This document shows, in pieces, positions 54,216-62,611 of a stretch of DNA of 64,000 bases. The translations under genes were made by a program, and so were the position numbers. The DNA comes from DASQUK01 sp046726215. Lineage in GTDB: Bacteria > Actinomycetota > Acidimicrobiia > Acidimicrobiales > VFJN01. Each line of letters begins with the position of its first letter. Within the stretch, counting starts at the first letter, position 1. The DNA lies in the NCBI GenBank assembly GCA_046726215.1, contig JBKPAA010000031.1, forward strand, positions 1-64,000, read 5' to 3'. The notes under the pieces were generated by a model, which was not told where the DNA came from, made no database searches, and worked only from the letters and a program-made list of their open reading frames with translations.

Positions 54216-56048
54216 CTACAGGTACTGCCCGGTCGCGACCCGCTCGATGCTGCGGCCGCCGGTGGCGCTGCCGTCGTCGCGGTTGACGATCGTGCGCACG
54301 TAGACGATCCGCTCACCCTTCTTGCCCGAGATCTTGGCCCAGTCGTCCGGGTTGGTGGTGTTGGGCAGGTCCTCGTGCTCCTTGTACTCCTGGTGGATCG
54401 ACTCGATCAGGTCACCGAGGCGGATGCCCTTGCCCCCGTCGGCCAGGTGTCGCTTGATCGCCAGCTTCTTGGCGCGCCGCACGATGTTCTCGACCATGGC
54501 CCCGGACGCAAAGTCCTTGAAGTACATGATCTCCTTGTCGCCGTTCTGGTATGTGACCTCGAGGAACTCGTTCTCGCGGTCGGAGCGGTACATCTCGTCG
54601 ACGGTTCGCTCGATCATCGCCTGCACGCACTTGGAGGGGTCGCCGCCGCCCAGCTCCTGCACGGCATCGGAGTCGAGCGGCAGGTCGACGGTGAGGTAGC
54701 GGGCGAAGATCTGGGCCGCCGCGACCTCGTTGGGCCGTTCGATCTTGATCTTCACGTCCAACCGGCCGGGCCGCAGGATGGCGGGGTCGATCAGGTCCTC
54801 CCGGTTGGAGGCGCCGATGACGATGACGTTTCGCAGCGACTCCACGCCGTCGATCTCGGCCAGCAGCTGGGGGACGATGGTCGACTCGACGTCGGAGCTG
54901 ATGCCGCTCCCGCGTGTGCGGAACATCGAGTCCATCTCGTCGAAGAACACGATGACGGGCCAGCCCTCCTCGGACTTCTCCCGTGCCCGCTGGAACACCA
55001 GGCGGATCTGCCGCTCGGTCTCGCCGACATACTTGTTGAGCAGCTCGGGGCCCTTGATGTTGAGGAAGTAGCTCTTTGCCTTGGCGTCGACGGACTGGCT
55101 GCCCACCTTCTTGGCCAGGCTGTTGGCCACAGCCTTGGCGATGAGGGTCTTGCCGCAACCCGGGGGCCCGTACAGGAGGATGCCCTTGGGCGCCGGCAGC
55201 TTGTGCTCCGCGAACAGCTCCTGGTGCAGGAACGGCAGCTCGACCGCGTCGGCGATCTGCTCGATCTGGTCGTCGAGGCCACCGATGTCGTCGTACGAGA
55301 TGTCGGGCACCTCTTCGAGCACCAGCTCCTCGACCTCGGGGCGGGGCAGCTTCTCCAACAGCAGGCCCGAGCGCGGGTCCATCAGCACCGAGTCACCGGC
55401 CCGGATGCGCTCGGCCTTGATGCCCTCGGAGAGATCGGCGACCCGTTCCTCCTCGGCCCGGCCCACGATGATGGCCCGGGTGCCGCCCTCGAGCAGCTCC
55501 TTGACGGTGACCACCTCGCCGGTGGTCTCTGGGATGCGGGCCATGACGACGTTCAGCGATTCGTTGAGCACCACCTCACCGCCGCGGACGAGGTCGTTCT
55601 CGTCGAGTGCGGGATGGACGGCGACCCTCATCTTGCGGCCGCCGGAGAACACGTCGGCCGTTCCGTCTTCGTTGCGCGTCAGGAGGGTGCCGTAGGCGGA
55701 CGGCGGCTGCGTGAGCTTGTCGACCTCCTCCCGCAGGGCGGCGATGTGCTCGCGCGCCTCGCGCAGGGTGTAGGTGAGCTTCTCGTTCTGCGCCACGGCC
55801 TGGGCGAGCTGGCCCTTCGTCTCGAGCAGACGCTCCTCGAGCGTGCGCACCCGCTTGGGGGCGTCCTGCAGCCGCCGCCGCAGCGCCAGGATCTCTTCCT
55901 CCAGGGCGCGAATCTCGTCGTGCTGCTCGGCCACGTCGGCATCCGCGGCGGACCGGCGGCGTGGGTCGCGTTGCTCGTCGACGGTGACCACCTCCTCGAT
56001 CGGTCCCCTTGGCCCGGACCCTACACCGGCCTCTGCTAAACCCGGCAC
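54216..56048 (-). CDS. arc: ARC/Mpa proteasomal AAA+ ATPase (610 aa)
   Basis: The unfoldase that recognises pupylated proteins. N-terminal coiled coil (about 39-112) for Pup binding, then double OB domain (about 115-250), then AAA module with Walker A GPPGCGKTLIAKA, Walker B VIVFFDEMD and second-region motifs. The C-terminus ends GQYL, an HbYX-like tail that opens the PrcA gate. GTG at 56048 is the longest plausible start; a later GTG (about 55991) is possible. Length matches Mycobacterium Mpa (609). Confidence 0.95.
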   Translation of the reverse strand: MPGLAEAGVGSGPRGPIEEVVTVDEQRDPRRRSAADADVAEQHDEIRALEEEILALRRRLQDAPKRVRTLEERLLETKGQLAQAVAQNEKLTYTLREAREHIAALREEVDKLTQPPSAYGTLLTRNEDGTADVFSGGRKMRVAVHPALDENDLVRGGEVVLNESLNVVMARIPETTGEVVTVKELLEGGTRAIIVGRAEEERVADLSEGIKAERIRAGDSVLMDPRSGLLLEKLPRPEVEELVLEEVPDISYDDIGGLDDQIEQIADAVELPFLHQELFAEHKLPAPKGILLYGPPGCGKTLIAKAVANSLAKKVGSQSVDAKAKSYFLNIKGPELLNKYVGETERQIRLVFQRAREKSEEGWPVIVFFDEMDSMFRTRGSGISSDVESTIVPQLLAEIDGVESLRNVIVIGASNREDLIDPAILRPGRLDVKIKIERPNEVAAAQIFARYLTVDLPLDSDAVQELGGGDPSKCVQAMIERTVDEMYRSDRENEFLEVTYQNGDKEIMYFKDFASGAMVENIVRRAKKLAIKRHLADGGKGIRLGDLIESIHQEYKEHEDLPNTTNPDDWAKISGKKGERIVYVRTIVNRDDGSATGGRSIERVATGQYL

Positions 56049-56097
56049 TATCGAGTGTCCGGTGCCTCGTCATTTCTCAAGCCCCGACCCCCACCCG

Positions 56098-56129
56098 CCA
56101 CCCCTGGTGGCGTCGGACCGTCGCCGACC
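56098..56129 (+). repeat. R1 hairpin repeat, copy 4
   Basis: ccacccctggtggcgtcgg-accgt-cgccgacc: same opening and stem cggc/gccg architecture as copies 1-3, inverted in orientation relative to them. It is in the gap between arc and the ferredoxin gene, about 140 bases from the latter. Confidence 0.5.
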
Positions 56130-56268
56130 GATTCGCCATTTCTTCTGGGATTGCCGTGTTAATCGCCGGATTCGCTAGTCTGGCTCGCGACTGAGGTACT
56201 TCCGACGCTGGGAGGCCAGCTAGGCGCCTCGGCTAGTCCTCCGCATCGAGCCAGGAGTGGTCACAGGT

Positions 56269-56505
56269 ATGAAGGTCTGGATCGACCAGGATCTCTGCAC
56301 TGGCGACGGCCTCTGCGAGGAGATCGCCCCCGACGTGTTCACCCTGCTGGACGACGGCTTGGCCTACGTGAAGGAAGGCGACAAGGTGTTCTCCGACCCC
56401 GGTGGCGCCGAAGGCCTCGCCAACGTGCCCGCCGGGCAGGAAGAGGCGGTCATCGAGGCCGCCGAAGAGTGCCCCGGTGAGTGCATCTTCATCGAGGTCG
56501 AATAG
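56269..56505 (+). CDS. single-cluster ferredoxin (78 aa)
   Basis: A low-potential ferredoxin of the [3Fe-4S]/[4Fe-4S] single-cluster type found with P450s and proteasome genes in Actinobacteria. Cysteines are in DLCTGDGLCEEIAPDVF and ECPGECIFIE. The first pair is separated by five residues (CTGDGLC), and the last by three (CPGEC), so 3Fe or 4Fe cannot be decided. ATG at 56269. Electron partner unknown. Confidence 0.9.
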   Translation: MKVWIDQDLCTGDGLCEEIAPDVFTLLDDGLAYVKEGDKVFSDPGGAEGLANVPAGQEEAVIEAAEECPGECIFIEVE

Positions 56506-56508
56506 CCG

Positions 56509-57672
56509 CTAGACCAGGCAGTCGCCGGTGTCCCGTTCCTGGCTGAGATCACCGGCCAGGACGGCGGCCAGTTCGTCGACTGCGAGGGCATAGGCCACGC
56601 TGGGGCGGTCGGGGGCGACGGCGAAGGCCACGCCCACCACCTGGCCTCGAGTGTCGACCAGCGCGCCTCCGGAGTCGCCCGGGGCAAGGTCGGCGGCGAG
56701 GACCAGCACCTCCCGCTCGCTGCGGCTCGAGTCGTGGATGTCGGTGCCCACCGCGGTGATCTGCTCCCCCACCTGGAACGGGCTGATCTCGAGCGGACCG
56801 CCGTGGGGGTGACCGAACACCCCACCCGACGTACCCACCTCCGCGTCGTCCAGCGGCAACCCGGGCCGGTCGGCCCCCGACGTCCGCAGCACGGCGAGGT
56901 CACGGCGCGGATCGAAAGCCACCACCGTGGCATCGACCCGGCTGCCGTCGGACAGGACGACGTCGGAGTCGTCCTCGCCGGCCACCACGTGGGCATTGGT
57001 GACCACCAGGTCGTCGGCCACGAAGAACCCGCTGCCCTCCTGGATCCGGCTGCAGGCCTGCCCCTCGATCTTCACGGTCGAGGCCGCCACCGAGGTGGCG
57101 AGGCCGTCGGACAGCCCGCTGGCCGGCGGCACCACGCCCGGGTCCGGTGACGGCCGCAGCGCGTCGAACACCCGGGGAAACGGGTTGTCGCCCACCAGCC
57201 GGCGCAGCGCCTGCAACGTGTCGGGAGCGTCGGGGAAGCGGGCGTTGACCTCGCGGGCGATGATCGAGCCGCGGGCCTGCTCGGATGTCCAGCCCGGCAC
57301 GTCGGCCAGCGTGGGCAGGAGCAACCACAACGCGACCAGTAGCCCCGCAATGCCGAGCAGCGCCCCCACCGCCTGGTCGACCCGGCGCACGGGGCCGGCC
57401 GGCAGCGCCACGTTCAGGCGGGTGCCCAGCACCAGTCCCAGGGCCTGTCCCAGCAGCGCGCTGCCCACCAGGGCGGAAATAGCGACCAGGGCCGCGGTCA
57501 CGTCACTGGCCCCCCGCACCTGGCGCAGCAACGGCGGCAGCGCCAGCGCTCCGACGGTCACCCCCAGGGCGAGGCCCAACCACGAGGTGGCCCGGGCGAC
57601 GAACCCGAGGCGGTAGCCGGCGACGGCGGCGCTGATGGCCACGAGGACCAGCACGACGTCCAGCACGTTCAC
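56509..57672 (-). CDS. marP: MarP-like membrane serine protease (387 aa)
   Basis: A CvpA-like N-terminal four-helix membrane part (about 1-125) followed by an extracytoplasmic trypsin-like protease. Catalytic triad His228 (TNAHVV), Asp258 (RRDLAVL) and Ser334 (PGDSGGAL). Two Cys at 207 and 385 may form the redox-sensitive disulfide described in Mycobacterium MarP, needed for acid resistance. ATG at 57672. Confidence 0.92.
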   Translation of the reverse strand: MNVLDVVLVLVAISAAVAGYRLGFVARATSWLGLALGVTVGALALPPLLRQVRGASDVTAALVAISALVGSALLGQALGLVLGTRLNVALPAGPVRRVDQAVGALLGIAGLLVALWLLLPTLADVPGWTSEQARGSIIAREVNARFPDAPDTLQALRRLVGDNPFPRVFDALRPSPDPGVVPPASGLSDGLATSVAASTVKIEGQACSRIQEGSGFFVADDLVVTNAHVVAGEDDSDVVLSDGSRVDATVVAFDPRRDLAVLRTSGADRPGLPLDDAEVGTSGGVFGHPHGGPLEISPFQVGEQITAVGTDIHDSSRSEREVLVLAADLAPGDSGGALVDTRGQVVGVAFAVAPDRPSVAYALAVDELAAVLAGDLSQERDTGDCLV

Positions 57673-57776
57673 CTCACCCTTCCCCAGCCGCCCCGGTCAC
57701 TCACGAAGCTCGATGGCCGTTCCGGCCCCCATCGTCGGTGATGCTCGCACAGCAGGCCGCTGAGCGTACGCGGGAG

Positions 57777-58547
57777 TCAGGTCAGTAGCCGGGCACTCGT
57801 CAGGAAACCGGTGTGGGCCACCATTCGATGGTCCGGCCGCACCGATTGGCCCTCGATGTGCCACCCCCGATTGATCACCTCGATCGTGTCGACCATGCCG
57901 AACCCGCTCCCCAGCAGCTCGTTGCGAAGCTGCATGACCTGGGTGATCTGGGGCGTGTACGCCACCAGCACCCCGCCGCGGTGCATGGCCCGAGCGGCGT
58001 GCTTGGCGACGCGCCACGGTTCCGGCAGGTCCAGCAGGACGCGGTCGACGTCGGTCTCGTCGACCCCCTCGTAGGCGTCGCGAATCTCGACCCGGTAGCG
58101 CGTCAGCGCATCCTCGCCCAGGAACGTGGCGACGTTCCGCTGGGCGCGCCGCGCGAAGTCCTCGCGCAGCTCGTAGCCGGTCACCATGGCGCCGGCCCGG
58201 ACCAGGGTCATCGACAGGGCACCCGATCCCACGCCCGACTCGAGCACGCGGGCGCCCGGGAAGACGTCGGCGAGCATCAGGATCGGGCCCAGGTCCTTGG
58301 GGTAGATGACCTGGGCCCCGCGCGGCATCTTCAGCACGAACTCGGCCAGGGTGGGCCGGATCGCCAGGAACGCAGAGCCGTGCGTCGACCGGAACGAGGC
58401 GCCCTCCGGGGCGCCGATGACGTCGTCGTGGGCGATCACGCCCGCGTGGGTGTGGAACTCGCCGCCGGCGGCCAACGTCACGAGGTAGCGGCGCTTCTTG
58501 CTGTCGACCAGGAGAACCTGGTCGCCGTCGGCGAACGGCCGGCTCAC
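57777..58547 (-). CDS. trmI: TrmI, tRNA (adenine58-N1)-methyltransferase
   Basis: A SAM-dependent Rossmann enzyme. SAM-binding VLESGVGSGALSMTL and motif IV VDRVLLDLPEPW match TrmI, as does the N-terminal extension (FADGDQVLLVD). It makes m1A58 in the T-loop. GTG at 58547 overlaps the ttuA stop by four bases. Length 256. Confidence 0.95.
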   Translation of the reverse strand: MSRPFADGDQVLLVDSKKRRYLVTLAAGGEFHTHAGVIAHDDVIGAPEGASFRSTHGSAFLAIRPTLAEFVLKMPRGAQVIYPKDLGPILMLADVFPGARVLESGVGSGALSMTLVRAGAMVTGYELREDFARRAQRNVATFLGEDALTRYRVEIRDAYEGVDETDVDRVLLDLPEPWRVAKHAARAMHRGGVLVAYTPQITQVMQLRNELLGSGFGMVDTIEVINRGWHIEGQSVRPDHRMVAHTGFLTSARLLT

Positions 58548-59518
58548 GAACCGGCCTTCGTCCGCGCCCGGCGCCCGCCCCGGCCGGGATGGACGAGCTC
58601 GACCGGCACCGGATCCTGTCCTGTGACCTGGTCGACCAGCCGGCAGAAGGCGCACACCTCGCCGGTCGTCGGGGACCCGCAGCGCGCGCACGGTCGGAGC
58701 CCCCGCTGGGCGTCGCCAACCTCGGGTGCGAAGCGGGCGGCGGCCCGGGCAAGGAACCCGGCGTAGAAAGCCTGCTTGGCGCCGGGCGACGCGGCCTCGA
58801 TGACGTTGAGCGCCTCCTTGTAGCGGAGGTGCCGGTTCCCTTCGGCCATCGGGCACTCCTCGACGATGTAGTCGATGTCCTGCAGGACGCAGTAGGCCGC
58901 CGTTTCGCGTTCGGCCAGCCGGACCAGTGGCTTGACCTTGCGGGGAAAGCCGGCCCGCTCGGCGAGCACGGGCTGCTGGCGGCCCAGGTACTCGGTGTGC
59001 CAGTGCAGCACGTTGCCGAGCAGGACGGCGGCCTCGTCATCGAGGTTGTGACCGGTGGCCACCACGTCGTAGCGGCCGTCCAGCGCGGCCTTGTCGATGA
59101 GGTGCCGCTTGGACAGTCCGCAGGAGGAGCAGGGCGCCCTCCTGGTGACCGCCGACGCCGTGGGGATGTCGTAGTCGTAGTCGCGGCGCAGGTCGATGCG
59201 GTGCAACGTGAGGTCGCGGTCCTCGGCGAACCCCACCGCCGCCTCGGTGCTGGCCGCGCTGTAGTCCCCGATGCCCAGCCCGATGGTCATGCCCTCGGTG
59301 TCGTAGCCGAGCTGGACCAGCAGGTCCCACAAGGCGAGGCTGTCCTTCCCCCCCGACACTGCCACCAGGACCCGCTCACCGGGCCCGATCATGTCGTGCT
59401 CGTCGATGGCTCGGACCACTTGGTCGCGGCAGAACCTGAGGAAGTGGTCGGCGCAGAAGTTGGCGTTGTGGCGGCGGAGGTCGATGACCGCCGGCCCCCG
59501 GCACACGGTGCACTTCAT
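58544..59518 (-). CDS. ttuA: TtuA/NcsA-type tRNA 2-thiolation ATP pyrophosphatase (324 aa)
   Basis: The PP-loop SGGKDS (55-60) activates tRNA uridine with ATP for sulfur transfer. Zinc fingers at both ends: CTVCRG...FCADH and CARCGSP...CAFC. The [4Fe-4S] ligands of the TtuA group are present: Cys130, Cys133 (APCSSC) and Cys222 (EECP). N- and C-terminal zinc fingers distinguish it from TtcA. ATG at 59518; a GTG at 59539 is possible. It precedes trmI and follows the ThiS/TtuB-like gene, implying s2U/s2T54 synthesis. Confidence 0.88.
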   Translation of the reverse strand: MKCTVCRGPAVIDLRRHNANFCADHFLRFCRDQVVRAIDEHDMIGPGERVLVAVSGGKDSLALWDLLVQLGYDTEGMTIGLGIGDYSAASTEAAVGFAEDRDLTLHRIDLRRDYDYDIPTASAVTRRAPCSSCGLSKRHLIDKAALDGRYDVVATGHNLDDEAAVLLGNVLHWHTEYLGRQQPVLAERAGFPRKVKPLVRLAERETAAYCVLQDIDYIVEECPMAEGNRHLRYKEALNVIEAASPGAKQAFYAGFLARAAARFAPEVGDAQRGLRPCARCGSPTTGEVCAFCRLVDQVTGQDPVPVELVHPGRGGRRARTKAGS

Positions 59519-59528
59519 GCGAGCACCG

Positions 59529-59729
59529 TCACCGTGCACCGCCCGAGATCACGGGGCGGATCTCGATCACGTCGTCGTCGGCCAGCACGGCGTCGCGGGG
59601 CACCAGCGTGTCGCCCCGCACGACGAGCACCGACTCGCGGTTGAGGTCCAGCTGGCGCAGCAGCTTGCCGACGCTGAGCGGGCCGTCGACCTCGAGCTCG
59701 CGGCGCGGGTTGCGAAGGAGGACGCGCAT
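59529..59729 (-). CDS. ttuB: ThiS/TtuB-like sulfur carrier (66 aa)
   Basis: A beta-grasp protein of the ThiS/MoaD/TtuB type. The fold shows RVLLRNPRRELEV, LLRQLDLN and ADDDVIEIRPVISGG. The C-terminus is GGAR, two residues beyond the GG that must be exposed for thiocarboxylation in TtuB. ATG at 59729. It lies 10 bases before ttuA on the same strand, the order used for the TtuB-TtuA sulfur relay. Confidence 0.8.
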   Translation of the reverse strand: MRVLLRNPRRELEVDGPLSVGKLLRQLDLNRESVLVVRGDTLVPRDAVLADDDVIEIRPVISGGAR

Positions 59730-59754
59730 GACGCGTCCATTGTGGCGCCGGCGG

Positions 59755-60015
59755 TCAGCGCCGACGAACCCGCTTGCCCGCGTAGGTCTCGTCCCGGTGG
59801 TTGATCTCGATGGTCTCCCCGGGCTTGAGCTCACCCCGGTACACCACGACCGGCTCACTGCCGATTAGGCGCCGCAGGCGCCGGACCACCCACGCGGCCA
59901 CGAACACACGCATCCAGGCCCGCGATCCGCCCTTGACACCACGTCTCACGCCCGCGAGCTCGACGAGCCTGAGCACACGGTCGCGCCGGCTTGCGGGCCG
60001 GACGGTGCTTGGCAT
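59755..60015 (-). CDS. small conserved protein with basic N-terminus (86 aa)
   Basis: Basic first half (RRDRVLRL, RAWMRVFVAAWVVRRLRRL with a hydrophobic patch) then a beta-like end SEPVVVYRGELKPGETIEI. It overlaps the next upstream gene by one base (TGATG). Possibly membrane-associated. No known family recognised. Confidence 0.6.
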   Translation of the reverse strand: MPSTVRPASRRDRVLRLVELAGVRRGVKGGSRAWMRVFVAAWVVRRLRRLIGSEPVVVYRGELKPGETIEINHRDETYAGKRVRRR

Positions 60016-60233
60016 CAGACGCGGCGGATCTCGACGACGGTGCGGCGCTGCTTCCCGCCGCGCCGGCCGAGCAGGAACACCAGCAGCAGCACGATGAACA
60101 CCCCGATCGTCCCGGCGGTGATGAGCGTGGCCCTCGCGGATGCGACCTGCTCGCGCGCCCCGCCTTCCAGCTCGCGGAACTTGGCCTCCAGGTCGTCGCG
60201 GGTGATGCGGGTGGGTTCGGCGCGCACTGCCAT
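60015..60233 (-). CDS. small membrane protein (72 aa)
   Basis: One hydrophobic helix TLITAGTIGVFIVLLLVFLL after an amphipathic helix. The stop/start overlap with both neighbours suggests an operon with 59755 and 60238. Function unknown. Confidence 0.65.
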   Translation of the reverse strand: MAVRAEPTRITRDDLEAKFRELEGGAREQVASARATLITAGTIGVFIVLLLVFLLGRRGGKQRRTVVEIRRV

Positions 60234-60237
60234 CGGC

Positions 60238-60618
60238 CTACCTCTTCGTCCTGGTGATGCGGGTGACGGCGAGCGCGACCAACCCGGCCGCCGCCACCAG
60301 CACGATGACGTACGGGAGCCACGACAGGCTGCCGTGGAACGTGCTGCCGGTCTGGGTTTGCAACGCCCGCAGCGCCGACAGCATCAGCATCACCACGCCG
60401 AAGCCGATCAGCACGGCGCCGGGGACACCGAACGTCAGGTAGCGGCCGACGCCCTTAAGCGGATCGATGGTCTCCTGCCTGGCGTAGTCCTTGGTGAGCG
60501 CCCACAGTTCGCTCGAGATCTCGGCGATCGACTTCGACTGCGGCTCCGGCACCTCGGCCTGCTCCTCGTCGCTAGGGATGCCTGGTTGTACCACGCCAGT
60601 ACCCGCAGGCTCTGACAT
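60238..60618 (-). CDS. actinobacterial holin-like / phage holin superfamily III membrane protein (126 aa)
   Basis: Two transmembrane helices (TFGVPGAVLIGFGVVMLMLS and LPYVIVLVAAAGLVALAV) after an amphipathic segment SIAEISSELWALTKDYARQE that is typical of the Actinobacterial Holin-X family. No phage genes surround it, so it is more likely a cellular membrane protein than a lysis protein. ATG at 60618. Confidence 0.75.
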   Translation of the reverse strand: MSEPAGTGVVQPGIPSDEEQAEVPEPQSKSIAEISSELWALTKDYARQETIDPLKGVGRYLTFGVPGAVLIGFGVVMLMLSALRALQTQTGSTFHGSLSWLPYVIVLVAAAGLVALAVTRITRTKR

Positions 60619-60641
60619 TGGCTACCCGCGACCCAGCGGGG

Positions 60642-61325
60642 TTACCCGGCGGCGAGGCGTGCCTGCAGCAGGTCGATCTCGTCGACCAGCAGCTCGCGCA
60701 GCAGGCGCCAGCGCGCGGGCACGGTGGGCGCCGCCAGCAGCGCCTGGCGGTCGGCGGGTCCCAGGGGCGCCACCACCGTTGCCTGGTAGCCGGCGATCAC
60801 GGGATCGTCCGCCAACTCGAGGTCCAGTGTCGGCGCCGGCTCGCCCATCTCCCGCCGCAGGGCGGCCGCGCGCCGCAGCAGGGTCGTGGCCTCGGCCCGA
60901 TCGTCGGTGGCTCGCTCCGCGGCCCCGGGCTCACGGAGTTGTTCCGCCCACTCGTGGATCTCCGCCCGAGGGTAGGGGTCGTCGGGGAGCCAGCGCTCGA
61001 CGCGGATGCGATGGATGCCGACCACGCCCAGGATCCAGCGGCCGTCGGGCAGTTCCTCGGCGCGCACAATGCGGGCCAACGTGCCGACATCGGTGCGGAC
61101 GTCGCCCCCGCCGACCTCGGATCCCCGCTCGATGAGCACCACGCCGAACGTGCTGTCGTGGTGGGTGCGGGAGTCGTCCACCATGCGCCGGTAGCGGGGC
61201 TCGAACACGTGCAGCGGCAGCACCATCCCGGGCACGAGCACGGTGCCCAAGGGGAACATCGGGGCCACCGAAGTTGCTCCCCGCTCCTGGCCTTCGGCCG
61301 GGCCGCTCGGGCCTCGCTCGCTCAT
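60642..61325 (-). CDS. LON substrate-binding-domain protein (227 aa)
   Basis: A stand-alone LON N-terminal domain (MFPLGTVLVPGMVLPLHVFE, RYRRMVDD, GVVGIHRIRVERWL). ATG at 61325 with ggaggg four bases upstream; an ATG at 61259 would give the usual compact LON start. The first 20 codons match the crotonase gene at 28624. Role unknown; Lon-like domains bind hydrophobic peptides. Divergent from imuB and close to the SOS box. Confidence 0.85.
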   Translation of the reverse strand: MSERGPSGPAEGQERGATSVAPMFPLGTVLVPGMVLPLHVFEPRYRRMVDDSRTHHDSTFGVVLIERGSEVGGGDVRTDVGTLARIVRAEELPDGRWILGVVGIHRIRVERWLPDDPYPRAEIHEWAEQLREPGAAERATDDRAEATTLLRRAAALRREMGEPAPTLDLELADDPVIAGYQATVVAPLGPADRQALLAAPTVPARWRLLRELLVDEIDLLQARLAAG

Positions 61326-61368
61326 TGCCCTCCGGGGCGCTCGCTCAGGACCGCCCAGCCTAGTCAAT

Positions 61369-61382
61369 CGAACTGTTGTTCG
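61369..61382 (+). promoter_or_regulatory. LexA SOS box
   Basis: cgaactgttgttcg is a perfect actinobacterial/Gram-positive type LexA palindrome (CGAAC-N4-GTTCG). It lies 18 bases before the imuB ATG and 44 bases before the LON gene start on the other side. DNA-damage induction of the imuB/dnaE2 operon is expected. Confidence 0.9.
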
Positions 61383-61399
61383 TATATGGTGGGGCGTCC

Positions 61400-62611
61400 A
61401 TGGTCGCGGAAGACATGATCGGCTGTCTCGTGGTCCCCCGCTTCCCGCTGGCCTGCGAGCTCGCCGACCGGCCCGAGCTGTGGGGCCGCCCGGTCGTGGT
61501 GGCCCACTCCGATGCCCCGGTGGTGTGGTCTGCGACTCCAGCAGCCTCGGTCGAGGGGGTGGTGGAGGGCCAGCGCCTGTCCGAGGCGATGGGCCGCTGC
61601 CCCTCGCTGGTGGTGCTCGACGCCCGGCCGGCACGGTACGAGGCCCGTGATGCCGCCATCCTCGACGCGCTCGAACGGGTGGTGCCCGGGGTCGAGCCCG
61701 CAGGCCTGGGGATGGCGTACGTCGACCTCGCGGGCCTGGTTCGCTGCTACCGCTCGCCGGCCGCGTTGCACGCCGCGCTGCTCGGGTGCGCGCCGAGCGA
61801 GCTACGACCCCGGCTGGGAGCGGGGCCCACCAAGTTCGTGGCCGGGTTGGCGGCGTTGCAGGCGGGCACGGATGACCAGTCCCGGAACGTCAGGGTGGTC
61901 GACGAGGCCGAGCTGGCCGCCTTCGTCACGCCGGTCCTGGTGACGACGCTGCCGGTGGATGCGGAGATGATCCGCCGCCTGCGGCTGGTCGGCATCACCA
62001 CGGTGGGCGAGCTGACGGCCCTGCCCCGGCGTGCGTTGGTGGCGCAGTTCGGCGCCGAGGGCATCCGCCTGGTGGCGCTGCTCGACGGCGCGTCCGAGCC
62101 GGTGCGGCCCCGTCCCTGCGAGGAGCGCCTGCGGGAACGGTTGGCGTTCCCCGAGCCCCTCACCAGCCGGGAGGCCGTGCTGGCGGCCGCCGCCCAGGTG
62201 CTCCGCCGGGTGCTGCGCCACCCGCGACGCGAGGGTCGGGTGGCACGCCAGCTCGTGGTGCGGGCCGAGACCGAGCAGGGCAAGCGCTGGGAGTCCCGGA
62301 TGACGTTGCGCCATGCCCGGTGCGACCACGACGGCTTGTGGGTGACGCTGGCGGCGGCGCTCGAACGGGCGTCGCTGCCGGGCCCGGTGAGCGAGCTGTC
62401 GGTCGAGCTGCGGGGCCTGCGGCCCTCACGTGGTTGGCAGGGCGAGCTGTTGCCGACCCGGAGGGCTTCGGCGGAACGGCGCGAGCGCATTGAGGAGGGT
62501 CTGCGCCAGCTCAAGGCTCGCTACGGGCGGAGCCTGGTGGGGCGGATGGTCCCGGTGGAACCGTGGAGCCGTATCCCCGAACGCCGGTGGGCACTGGTGG
62601 AGCTCGAGTGA
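61400..62611 (+). CDS. imuB: ImuB, catalytically inactive Y-family polymerase-like protein
   Basis: ImuB bridges the beta clamp and DnaE2 in damage-induced mutagenesis. The product of 403 residues has the Y-family layout (VVVAHSDAPVVWSATP, RPARYEARDAAIL, GVGPTK-like AGPTKFVAGLA) but the catalytic acidic residues of motifs I and III are replaced (VVPRFP and YVDLAGL), as in other ImuB. ATG at 61400; an in-frame TTG at 61376 overlaps the SOS box. No imuA lies upstream. It is translationally coupled to the DUF6504 gene. Confidence 0.92.
   Translation: MVAEDMIGCLVVPRFPLACELADRPELWGRPVVVAHSDAPVVWSATPAASVEGVVEGQRLSEAMGRCPSLVVLDARPARYEARDAAILDALERVVPGVEPAGLGMAYVDLAGLVRCYRSPAALHAALLGCAPSELRPRLGAGPTKFVAGLAALQAGTDDQSRNVRVVDEAELAAFVTPVLVTTLPVDAEMIRRLRLVGITTVGELTALPRRALVAQFGAEGIRLVALLDGASEPVRPRPCEERLRERLAFPEPLTSREAVLAAAAQVLRRVLRHPRREGRVARQLVVRAETEQGKRWESRMTLRHARCDHDGLWVTLAAALERASLPGPVSELSVELRGLRPSRGWQGELLPTRRASAERRERIEEGLRQLKARYGRSLVGRMVPVEPWSRIPERRWALVELE

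Noticed and set aside
53019..56039. 1006-residue plus-strand frame opposite dop and arc
   Set aside because: Runs across two well-supported minus-strand genes and the intergenic repeat; the translation is low-complexity Val/Leu/Arg/Asp-rich with no motif.
60238..60618. prophage lysis module (holin)
   Set aside because: No lysin, portal, capsid or integrase gene nearby; the holin-like family is widespread in ordinary actinobacterial membranes.
61376..61399. TTG start of imuB giving a longer product
   Set aside because: The codon lies inside the LexA box; the ATG at 61400 has a better spacing and typical ImuB N-terminus.
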